From an uncultured Thermomicrobiales bacterium (GTDB lineage: Bacteria > Chloroflexota > Chloroflexia > Thermomicrobiales > UBA6265): DNA of 5,282 nucleotides. Position numbers and translations under genes: made by a program. Below the pieces are notes generated by a model. The model saw only the letters and a list, made by a program, of their open reading frames with translations. It was not told the DNA's origin and searched no databases. Below are positions 1 through 4,753 of the stretch, one piece after another; position 1 is the stretch's first letter; the number at the start of each line of letters is the position of its first letter. The stretch is from contig CADCWH010000398.1 of the NCBI GenBank assembly GCA_902806395.1, positions 1-5,282 of the forward strand, in the 5' to 3' direction.

Positions 1-123
1 AAAAGCGGGTGGGACGATCGTCCCAACGCGCCGTGGCAGTCCGCCCTGGCCAACCGGGGTCTACCGGCGCCCGGTGACGATGATCGACGATGGTGGGACA
101 CCTGGCGGCACCGGGGGAAGTGA
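1..123 (+). CDS. C-terminal end of an unidentified protein (5' end outside window)
   Basis: Frame 1 is open from the left edge to a TGA at 121-123 and gives 40 residues. They are hydrophilic and rich in Trp, Arg and Asp (they end with WWDTWRHRGK), with no membrane segment and no motif I recognise. The reason to call it a gene is its junction: the TGA overlaps the ATG of the next gene by one base (TGATG), the usual geometry of translationally coupled operon neighbours. A competing longer frame across the same bases has shadow-like composition. I cannot name the family from this tail. The real start is left of the window. The call rests on the coupling and on the open frame, so it is probable rather than certain. 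Confidence 0.6.
   Translation, partial: KSGWDDRPNAPWQSALANRGLPAPGDDDRRWWDTWRHRGK
113..120 (+). promoter_or_regulatory. Purine-rich ribosome binding site deciding the start at 123
   Basis: GGGGGAAG lies directly before the TGATG overlap, leaving about 2-5 nt to the ATG at 123. No comparable tract precedes the upstream in-frame ATG at 90. It sits inside the last codons of the preceding gene, as expected for coupled translation. Confidence 0.5.
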
Positions 124-371
124 TGGGTACGACGCGACGACGCGGCGCGGCCGAACCGCGAATGGGTCGGCTCGGGACCGCGATCTATCTGGCCTGCCTG
201 GTGGTCTTCGCCGCGCTGGTCGTCATGGCGATCTATACGGATCTGTGGTGGCTCGCCGCGGTGGTGGCGGTGATGGCGATCGTTTTCGTCTATGCGGGGT
301 GGTTCGTGCTGGCCCGGGCCTGGCGCATCCCACCCGCCATCCCGCGGCGCCCGGTTCGACGCCGCGGATGA
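123..371 (+). CDS. Small two-helix membrane protein, hypothetical
   Basis: This encodes 82 residues. A basic N-terminus (RRR at 5-7, R13, R16) leads into a first hydrophobic segment at about 17-37, a short loop (YTDLWW, 38-43), a second hydrophobic segment at about 43-64, and a Pro/Arg-rich basic tail (RRPVRRRG at the end). Positive charge at both ends predicts a helical hairpin with both termini in the cytoplasm. I chose the ATG at 123 over the in-frame ATG at 90 because it overlaps the stop of the upstream gene (TGATG) and has a GGGGGAAG tract just before it; the ATG at 162 (Met14) is a further alternative. It is probably co-translated with the preceding gene and may be its membrane partner (inference). 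I do not recognise the family. The gene ends 40 bp from the stop of the convergent protease gene. Confidence 0.65.
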   Translation: MGTTRRRGAAEPRMGRLGTAIYLACLVVFAALVVMAIYTDLWWLAAVVAVMAIVFVYAGWFVLARAWRIPPAIPRRPVRRRG

Positions 372-377
372 TTCCGG

Positions 378-398
378 CCCGATCCCGTACGGACCGGG
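378..398. terminator. Hairpin between convergent genes, possible weak bidirectional terminator
   Basis: An 8-base arm (378-385) pairs with 391-398 around a 5-nt loop (CGTAC). The single mismatch on the plus strand (A-C) becomes a G-U wobble in minus-strand RNA, so the stem is better for the protease transcript. It lies in the 40-bp gap between the two convergent stop codons. Neither side has a T-tract, so terminator function is only suggested by position. Confidence 0.35.
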
Positions 399-411
399 TC
401 GGGGGTCACGA

Positions 412-1488
412 TCAGGCTGGGCGCTCGGCGAGGGTGACTTGGGTCTCGATCGTCTCGTCGCCGCGCTGGACGGTGACGCTCACCGTGTCGCCTGGCTCGT
501 GGTCGAACAGGATCTCGATGAACGGGGTGTCACTATCGATCGCTTCCCCGTCGATCTCGATGATCACGTCGCCGGGTTCGATGTCGGCCGCCGCCGCCGG
601 GGAATCGTCGCTGACGGTGATCACGACCTGCCCGTAGTCGACCGACAAGTCAGCCTGGGCGACGATCACGTCGGTCACCGGCAAACTCTCCACGCCGAAG
701 AACGGGTAGGCGACCTCACCGTCTTCGACCAGTTGGCGGACGACGTCTTGGACGGTGCTCGAAGGGATCGCGAAGAACAGGCCTTGGGCGATCTGGCCGC
801 TCCCCGTCTGGGGGATGCCCAGAGTATTGACGCCGACCACCTCGCCAGCCAGGTTGAAGAGCGGACCACCCGAGTTGCCAGGGTTGATCGCCGCGTCGTG
901 CTGGATCAGGTTGGTATACACGGCGTTGGCCGATTGGAACTCCTGCGGAGTGCGGCCGATGGCGCTGATGATGCCCTCCGTCACGGTATTGGTGAACGTC
1001 CCCAACGGCGAGCCGATCGCCAGGACGGTCTCGCCGGGCAGCAGGGCGTCCGAATCGCCGAAGGAAACCACGGCCGGCACCTCGCCCGTGACGCGCAGGA
1101 CGGCAAGGTCACTGGTCTCGTCGGCACCGATCAGTTCGGCTTCTCGCTCCTCGCCGGTGGAGAGGAACACCGAGAAGTCGTCACCGTCGTCGACAACGTG
1201 CTGGTTGGTGACCACCGTCCCCGCGTCGTCGATGAAGAATCCCGTCCCTGCCCCCTGCGGGACGGACTGGTCGGTCGATGTCCCGGCGAGCACCTGGCGA
1301 TTGATCACCGTGACGACGGCCGGGTTGACCGTCTGGACCACCTCGACTGAGGTCATGGCCTCGGCGGTACCGGCCGACTGGGCGAAAGCCGCCGGGGCAG
1401 AATGGTTGCCCGTCGACAAGGTGATGGTGGCGGCGCCGACGGTGACGGCGACCGCGATGATCGCCCGGACACGCGTTGATGCGAACAC
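412..1488 (-). CDS. HtrA/DegP-like S1C trypsin-type serine protease with one PDZ domain, exported
   Basis: This protein of 358 residues starts at GTG (1488-1486) and ends at TGA (414-412). The order is: a short basic n-region (R6, R8), a hydrophobic segment at about 9-24 and an Ala-rich stretch with a possible cleavage site after AFA (34-36), so it is secreted or anchored by an uncleaved segment; a trypsin-like domain at about 45-255 with the triad His97 (TNQHVV), Asp127 (TSDLAVL) and Ser206 (GNSGGP); and a PDZ domain at about 260-355, with PFFGV (262-266) as the probable peptide-binding loop and IEPGDVI (303-309) as the typical later motif. The family degrades or chaperones misfolded envelope proteins, often under stress. 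Length fits one-PDZ members. The frame stays open upstream to 2085, but that extension is Arg/Pro/Ser-rich, has no family similarity and crosses a strong hairpin at 1859-1893, so I reject it. I could not find a convincing promoter. The neighbours give no pathway. Confidence 0.93.
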   Translation of the reverse strand: MFASTRVRAIIAVAVTVGAATITLSTGNHSAPAAFAQSAGTAEAMTSVEVVQTVNPAVVTVINRQVLAGTSTDQSVPQGAGTGFFIDDAGTVVTNQHVVDDGDDFSVFLSTGEEREAELIGADETSDLAVLRVTGEVPAVVSFGDSDALLPGETVLAIGSPLGTFTNTVTEGIISAIGRTPQEFQSANAVYTNLIQHDAAINPGNSGGPLFNLAGEVVGVNTLGIPQTGSGQIAQGLFFAIPSSTVQDVVRQLVEDGEVAYPFFGVESLPVTDVIVAQADLSVDYGQVVITVSDDSPAAAADIEPGDVIIEIDGEAIDSDTPFIEILFDHEPGDTVSVTVQRGDETIETQVTLAERPA

Positions 1489-1495
1489 GGAAGAA

Positions 1496-1500
1496 CTCCT
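1496..1500 (-). promoter_or_regulatory. Shine-Dalgarno AGGAG for the protease GTG start
   Basis: On the minus strand AGGAG (1500 to 1496) is followed by a 7-nt spacer (TTCTTCC) and the GTG at 1488. This, together with the signal peptide that begins right there, fixes the start and rules out the longer open frame. Confidence 0.8.
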
Positions 1501-1687
1501 GAACCTGAACTCGAACGGGAAGACAGTGCCGATCGACGAGGCTCGGTCAGGGCGACGGCGAGGGCAACCGGGCAACGCCGAGGTGATGCAGGAAACGTGC
1601 CCTTCGCTCCGACACCGACTGGCTGCCCGTGGCCATCGCCACCGTCTCTCCATAGACTCGAAACTCGGGTTCGCGCAAGCGACCGCA

Positions 1688-1717
1688 TTGATACTCGCCG
1701 CTCGGACCTGGGATAAG
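1688..1717 (+). promoter_or_regulatory. Possible extended -10 promoter, plus strand, with no gene downstream
   Basis: TTGATA (1688-1693, five of six matches to TTGACA) is followed by an 18-nt spacer and GATAAG (1712-1717, four of six to TATAAT), with a TG at 1709-1710 in the extended -10 position. Transcription would start near 1724 and run away from the protease. No protein gene follows for about 1 kb, so it would make a non-coding or antisense RNA, or the match is fortuitous. Confidence 0.35.
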
Positions 1718-1847
1718 CTGGGGATCGGCTGTGAATTCACCGTGAGTGACGGTCCAGTGGTCCCCCGCCGGGCCCCGACATCGAGGGTCGGGCCAAAATC
1801 AGAATCCCGTGTCGGACCAGCCGAGACCCGTGAACTGGGCAGTGCGG

Positions 1848-1893
1848 AAAAATGGGAAGGGGGTGCGGACGACCGGTGGTCTTCCGCACCCCC
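1848..1893 (-). terminator. Strong hairpin with T-rich end, minus strand
   Basis: GGGGGTGCGGA (1859-1869) pairs with TCCGCACCCCC (1883-1893) for 11 bp; after one mismatch a further GACC/GGTC pairs over a 3-nt loop. On the minus strand the stem is followed at once by TTCCCATTTTT (1858-1848), seven T in eleven bases. The plus-strand side has no T-tract, so the terminator faces left. It would end a transcript coming from about 2180, well before the protease gene. Confidence 0.6.
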
Positions 1894-2180
1894 ATTGATG
1901 AGAGCGCCTTCGCGCCGTGGCTGGCGGCGCGAGAGGGTTCGGACACGGCGTTCCAGGTCTGTGCGACCGGACGACGTGCGCGGGCCACCGAAATGGCCGC
2001 GCCGGAAACCGTTGCAGCGGTCCCGGTCCTGTCGAGCCACCCCGCGCCGGGCCTGAGCCGCGCCGGGGGCGGTCGAGAGCCCCACCGCTCCGGCCGAAGC
2101 CGGTCACGACGGAACTCGCGAAGATGAGCGTCCCACCATGGCGAGGGAGGGGGAAAACCACAGTGGGAGACATCTCCGCA
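1848..2180 (-). ncRNA. Candidate structured non-coding RNA of unknown class
   Basis: The call is inferred from three things seen together: a minus-strand promoter at 2214-2186, a strong hairpin plus T-rich end at 1893-1848, and several stem-loops between. On the minus strand these include CCGGC-UUCG-GCCGG (2103-2090); GGCCAU-UUCG-GUGGCC extended by GCGC/GCGC with one bulge (2002-1978), whose closing pair is a G-U wobble in minus RNA but a mismatch on the plus strand; ACCG/CGGU (2021-2008) flanked by GG/CC; and TCGCGCC/GGCGCGA with a 9-nt loop (1932-1910). UUCG loops read correctly only on the minus strand. Predicted length is about 330 nt. I looked for landmarks of RNase P RNA, tmRNA, SRP RNA and common riboswitches and found none. 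High GC makes chance hairpins likely, so this is a candidate. The alternative is a long leader or untranscribed spacer. Confidence 0.4.
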
Positions 2181-2185
2181 CCCCT

Positions 2186-2214
2186 ATTTTACTGACCCGG
2201 AGTCACAGGGTCAT
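2186..2214 (-). promoter_or_regulatory. Sigma-70-type promoter, minus strand
   Basis: On the minus strand ATGACC (2214-2209, four of six to TTGACA) is followed by exactly 17 nt and TAAAAT (2191-2186, five of six to TATAAT). The predicted start is near 2179. It faces the hairpin-rich region and the terminator at 1893-1848. In a window this GC-rich an A/T-rich -10 at ideal spacing stands out. Confidence 0.5.
2193..2213. repeat. Inverted repeat TGACCC-N9-GGGTCA inside the promoter, operator-like
   Basis: Six-base arms (2193-2198 and 2208-2213) are perfectly symmetrical around 9 nt. The right arm covers most of the -35 hexamer and the left arm lies two bases from the -10, so a bound dimeric regulator would directly affect the promoter. 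No regulator gene is present in the window. The repeat could also be chance. Confidence 0.4.
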
Positions 2215-2719
2215 GGTCCAATGGGATACCCACCCGGGTCCGTTGGTGCCGCACATCCCGCAGGCCCCATCTACTGTCCGTCTCATGCCGTGGGAACCCG
2301 GACGAAAGCGCAGGAATCGCTCCCGCGGCCTTCCTACCCCGCCAGGTTCGCGTCGTGATAATGGGATTCGGTGACCTCGTTCGAGCCCGCGGTACCACCG
2401 CGCTCTGGAACTTTCGTCACGGTGGGTGGTGACGAGGTGGCACACCCCTCCGGACTATGCATGGACTCCCTTAGCCATCTCTCCCGAGTCACTGTGTGGG
2501 CTGGCAACCTGGAGAAGCGAGAGACATGAACCCGGGTGCATCACCGTGTCCCATCGGTGCGCCCGGGCCGGGAACGGTCGCTGCCGCATCAACTAGGGGA
2601 CCCGTTCCGAATGAGGCGGCATACCGCGTGCGAACTCGACCCCAAGCGTGGCGAATGTGGCGCGCGGGGTCAATCGTCGCCTCCCGGTTGGGGGCGGGTT
2701 CTTCTGGAGGAACGAGATC
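2215..2719. other. Non-coding stretch upstream of the DUF4397 gene
   Basis: No convincing gene is visible on either strand. The only frame with a passable ribosome binding site (GGAG at 2511-2514 before ATG 2526, ending at 2759) is Gly/Pro/Arg-rich and overlaps the next gene by 40 nt. Structures seen: hairpin CGCGGT-ACC-ACCGCG (2388-2402); hairpin CGTCAC/GTGACG (2415-2420 and 2429-2434); a longer-range pair ACCTCGT/ACGAGGT (2374-2380 and 2432-2438) that encloses the first hairpin; and a direct repeat GGACT at 2452 and 2463, 11 bp apart, of the spacing used by response regulators. A GATAAT at 2357-2362 is a possible plus-strand -10 for the DUF4397 gene, but it has no good -35. Confidence 0.5.
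2706..2710 (+). promoter_or_regulatory. Shine-Dalgarno GGAGG for the DUF4397 gene
   Basis: GGAGG lies 9 nt before ATG 2720. It selects this start over the in-frame ATG-like start at 2648, which would add 24 residues ahead of the signal peptide and has no such site. Confidence 0.85.
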
Positions 2720-4267
2720 ATGTCTAACAGGAATCGAACGATTCGAGGGGGTCTGTTGACGCTCATCATCGCCGCGCTCGTCGCGTTCGTGGCGACACCG
2801 GGGCTGATGTCCGTCGCGGCTCAAGACGAGCCGGTCGAGGATGTCGGTCAGGCGCGGGTGCGCATCGTCCACGCCTCCCCCGACGCTGGACCGGTCGACG
2901 TCTACGCTGGTGGAGAATCTCTCTTCGTCGGGCTGGAGTTCGCCTCGGCCAGCGACTACGTGATGATCCCGGCCGGCGAGCAGCAGGTCCGAGTCGTCCC
3001 GGCCGGTGGTCCCATCGATGATGCCGCCATCGACTTGACCACGGAGTTCACCGACGGTAGGACCTATGAAGTCGTCGCGACCGGGCTCCTCGAAGAGATC
3101 CAGGGTCAGGTGTACGAGGTCAACCGCACCACCCTCGCCGGGGAAAACACGGCCCGCGTCCGCGTGATCCACGCTGCGATTGGTGTCGAGGCGGTCGATG
3201 TCGCAACCGCCGGTGGGGAGACCCTCTTCACCGCCATCGCTCCCGGCGCCGCCACCGACTACGTCGAGATCGAGGCGGACACCCTCGACCTGGAGGTCCG
3301 AGAGGCCGGTACGACCGAGGCCGCCATCACCGCTTCCGGCGTGATGATCGAGCCCGGCATGATCTACGACATCGTCGCGATCGGCCAGGCCGCGGACCAG
3401 AGTCTCCAACTTCTGCCGCTCTCCACGATGGCCCTCCCGGCCTGCTCCACCTTGGTCGGCGTCGGTACGGCGACAGATGCGTGCGTCCGCATCATTCACG
3501 CTTCCCCGGATGCGCCGGCCGTCGATGTTTACCTCGATGACCAGCCGGCTCCGGTCGTGACCGGTGCCGCGTACGGGACAGCCACCAACTTCATCGCTGT
3601 TCCCGCCGGTGAGCATCAGATCCGCGTCTCGGCCACTGGAACCCCGGCTGACGAGTCGGTGATCGATGAGACTGTCACCTTCCAGGCCGGCGCCGCCTAC
3701 GAGGTCGCCGCGAGCGGGATGCTGGAGGAAGTCAACGCCCAGATCGACCAGATCGACCTGAGCTCGATGCCGGAAGGAACCGCCCGCATCCGGGCGCTTC
3801 ACGTCTCGCCCGATGTCGAGAACGTCAACGTGATCGCCAACGCCCAGCTCCTCTTCGAGGGGATCGAGCACGACGACGCCAGCAACTACATCGAAGTGCC
3901 GGTCGGGCCGTACAGCCTCGACCTGCAGAACGCCGATGGTGAACTCATCCTGACCCAGCCCGATGTCCAACTCGACGCCAACATGGTCTACGACGTGTAT
4001 GCCATCGGACGCGCAGAGGATGACTCGCTCCAGTTCCTGATCGTGTCGGCCATGGCCGCCGCCCCGGAGCAGGCACCGGCCGCCGCCACCCCGGTCGGCG
4101 AGGCAGCGTCCCCGGTCCCGGCCGGGACCACCGAAGCTGCCGCCACCCCGGTGGGCACCCCGGTCAGTCCGACCGAGACCCCCGTTGAGGTCACCGAAGT
4201 CGTCACCGAGGTCGTGACCGAAGTCGTCTCCAGTGAGGCGACCCAGACCCCGACCCCGTCTAGCTAA
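2720..4267 (+). CDS. Secreted protein with four DUF4397-type modules and a low-complexity tail
   Basis: This protein has 515 residues. A signal peptide covers about 1-34: basic start (R4, R6, R9), hydrophobic core 11-25, likely cleavage after VAA (32-34). Four modules of about 100 residues follow, beginning at about 45, 145, 254 and 355, each with the family opening (VRIVHASPD at 47, VRVIHAAIG at 147, VRIIHASPD at 256, IRALHVSPD at 357). Modules 1 and 3 resemble each other (ending YEV.A.G.LEE), as do 2 and 4 (ending YD..AIG.A.D.SLQ), so the order is A-B-A-B. The only two cysteines, Cys242 and Cys255, lie in the linker between the pairs and could form a disulfide. The tail (about 446-515) is Ala/Pro/Thr/Val/Glu-rich with TEVV repeats and has no LPXTG motif or closing membrane helix. 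The domain is known in secreted bacterial proteins; its function is unknown, with adhesion or envelope binding as inference. No catalytic motif is visible. Confidence 0.9.
   Translation: MSNRNRTIRGGLLTLIIAALVAFVATPGLMSVAAQDEPVEDVGQARVRIVHASPDAGPVDVYAGGESLFVGLEFASASDYVMIPAGEQQVRVVPAGGPIDDAAIDLTTEFTDGRTYEVVATGLLEEIQGQVYEVNRTTLAGENTARVRVIHAAIGVEAVDVATAGGETLFTAIAPGAATDYVEIEADTLDLEVREAGTTEAAITASGVMIEPGMIYDIVAIGQAADQSLQLLPLSTMALPACSTLVGVGTATDACVRIIHASPDAPAVDVYLDDQPAPVVTGAAYGTATNFIAVPAGEHQIRVSATGTPADESVIDETVTFQAGAAYEVAASGMLEEVNAQIDQIDLSSMPEGTARIRALHVSPDVENVNVIANAQLLFEGIEHDDASNYIEVPVGPYSLDLQNADGELILTQPDVQLDANMVYDVYAIGRAEDDSLQFLIVSAMAAAPEQAPAAATPVGEAASPVPAGTTEAAATPVGTPVSPTETPVEVTEVVTEVVTEVVSSEATQTPTPSS
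4187..4228 (+). repeat. 12-nt tandem repeat coding TEVV units
   Basis: Residues 490-503 read EVTEVVTEVVTEVV, from a 12-nt unit of the form ACC-GAR-GTC-GTS repeated about three and a half times with only silent differences. It lies in the C-terminal tail of the DUF4397 protein. Such units can expand or contract by slippage, changing tail length. Confidence 0.7.
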
Positions 4268-4317
4268 TCGAATCGAATGTCGGTGGGATCGGATTTAACC
4301 CGGTCCACCGCGATCAG

Positions 4318-4351
4318 GACGGGGGTGACCAGCTCGCTGGTCACCCCCGTC
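4318..4351 (+). terminator. Perfect 15-16 bp hairpin after the DUF4397 gene
   Basis: The arm GACGGGGGTGACCAG (4318-4332) pairs without mismatch with CTGGTCACCCCCGTC (4337-4351) over the loop CTCG. It sits 50 nt after the stop codon. The T-tract is poor (TCGCGTTTCC follows), so it works either as a U-poor intrinsic terminator or as a 3' stabilising hairpin. The stem is symmetrical and could also act on minus-strand transcripts. Confidence 0.75.
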
Positions 4352-4534
4352 TCGCGTTTCCGTAGAGCGTTCGGTCGCCCCGTCCGGTCCCCGAGTCATG
4401 GCCAAAACGCGTATGGTTGGCACATGGAATGCGTTGCAATCCGTTAGTGGAGAGACCGTCAACGTCAAATGACGGACCTCCCGACGCGCGAGAGCGCGGT
4501 GGCGCGATGGGCAAACGGTGTCCGCGCCAGAGCA
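4352..4534. other. Spacer upstream of the 21-residue peptide gene
   Basis: No protein gene is seen. TATGGT at 4412-4417 is a possible -10 without a clear -35, which would put a start near 4424 and leave a leader of about 125 nt. That leader contains an inverted repeat CGTCA-AA-TGACG (4463-4474) nested in CCGTCA/TGACGG (4456-4461 and 4470-4475), which could be an operator or an RNA stem, and a short CGCG-rich hairpin near 4484-4498. An in-frame TTG at 4417 would lengthen the peptide to 65 residues, but it has no ribosome binding site. Confidence 0.4.
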
Positions 4535-4540
4535 GAGGAG
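4535..4540 (+). promoter_or_regulatory. Strong Shine-Dalgarno GAGGAG for the short peptide
   Basis: GAGGAG followed by an 8-nt spacer and ATG 4549 is the best ribosome binding site in the window. It supports translation of the 21-residue peptide and decides its start against the longer in-frame forms. Confidence 0.85.
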
Positions 4541-4548
4541 AAGCGACT

Positions 4549-4614
4549 ATGTACATCGGTGGTGGAATCGTGACCGTCCTGCTGATCATCATCCTGCTGG
4601 TTCTGATCTTCTAG
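4549..4614 (+). CDS. 21-residue single-helix membrane peptide, hypothetical
   Basis: The peptide starts MYIGGG and continues as an unbroken run of Val, Leu and Ile with one Thr, ending in LIF; it has no charged residue at all. The hydrophobic stretch of about 15 residues can just span a membrane or lie within one leaflet. A strong ribosome binding site, its own upstream spacer and a hairpin terminator 42 nt downstream make it a complete single-gene unit. Short hydrophobic peptides of this kind, often starting with a Gly-rich turn, are widespread in high-GC bacteria and usually left unannotated (from memory, not searched). Possible roles are small regulator of a membrane complex, structural lipoprotein-like filler, or toxin of a type I toxin-antitoxin pair; the sequence shows no antisense antitoxin that I can prove. 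The ribosome binding site and position, not similarity, are the basis of the call. Confidence 0.7.
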   Translation: MYIGGGIVTVLLIIILLVLIF

Positions 4615-4655
4615 GATCGGGCGCGGACGATATCGCACGACATCCAGACGCTACG

Positions 4656-4683
4656 GAGGCCACGCGGGAAACCGCGTGGCCTC
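4656..4683 (+). terminator. 12-bp hairpin with GAAA tetraloop after the peptide gene
   Basis: GAGGCCACGCGG (4656-4667) pairs perfectly with CCGCGTGGCCTC (4672-4683) over GAAA (4668-4671), a GNRA loop on the plus strand. It lies between the convergent peptide and DUF1989 genes. There is no T-tract, but the stem is strong. The GNRA loop (TTTC on the other strand) suggests it serves the plus-strand transcript. Confidence 0.7.
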
Positions 4684-4753
4684 GTCGTGTCCGAGTGACA
4701 GGTTGGCACGAGGGTCGGTACGGCGAAGCGCCGCCGCACCGGGGAGGTTCGGC

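Larger units (their letters stand above)
1489..1847. other. Non-coding upstream region of the protease
   Basis: No credible protein gene is visible on either strand; open frames here have the Arg/Pro/Ser/Gly composition of shadow frames and no ribosome binding sites. It holds the protease ribosome binding site, a possible plus-strand promoter (1688-1717), a perfect 10-bp palindrome GTGAATTCAC at 1731-1740, a small hairpin ACCGT/ACGGT (1739-1743 and 1749-1753), and an imperfect hairpin GGCC-C-CGAC/GTCGGGCC (1771-1794). The protease promoter must lie in here or further upstream; the best minus-strand candidate, TTGCGC then TATGGA with an 18-nt spacer, around 1647-1676, matches consensus too poorly to annotate. 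Confidence 0.55.

Noticed and set aside
292..1350. Plus-strand frames of 352 and 433 codons across the protease
   Set aside because: They are shadows of the protease gene; composition is Arg/Asp/Gly or Ser/Thr/Pro biased and no domain is visible.
1489..2085. Upstream extension of the protease to a 557-residue protein
   Set aside because: The extra 199 residues are Arg/Pro/Ser-rich, match no part of the family, precede the signal peptide and cross a strong terminator-like hairpin; a good ribosome binding site marks the GTG at 1488.
1799..2173. 124-codon minus-strand frame starting just after the predicted promoter
   Set aside because: An almost leaderless start is tempting, but the frame runs through the terminator hairpin and the protein is Pro/Arg/Gly-rich with no recognisable domain.
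2374..2390. GTTCGAG resembling a tRNA T-loop
   Set aside because: The flanking bases do not pair as a T-arm and no acceptor or anticodon arm can be built on either strand.
2388..2401. T-box-like core GCGGTGGTACCGCG on the minus strand
   Set aside because: It matches 12 of 14 bases of the T-box antiterminator core, but no specifier stem is evident and no aminoacyl-tRNA synthetase or amino-acid gene follows. The sequence is also simply a self-complementary hairpin.
2526..2759. 78-codon plus-strand frame with a passable ribosome binding site
   Set aside because: Composition is Gly/Pro/Arg-rich without structure, and it overlaps the well-supported DUF4397 start by 40 nt; a leader peptide cannot be excluded but has no positive support.
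2489..3970. Long open frame of 493 codons antisense to the DUF4397 gene
   Set aside because: It mirrors the codon bias of the real gene; it is rich in Asp, Gly, Arg and Val with no domain or ribosome binding site. It is a typical shadow frame in high-GC DNA.
4417..4548. 65-residue version of the short membrane peptide starting at TTG
   Set aside because: The added part is low-quality sequence with no ribosome binding site, whereas the ATG at 4549 has the strongest one in the window.
4341..4592. Minus-strand frame of 83 codons opposite the peptide gene
   Set aside because: It covers the terminator and the complement of the peptide gene, has no ribosome binding site and no protein-like pattern.
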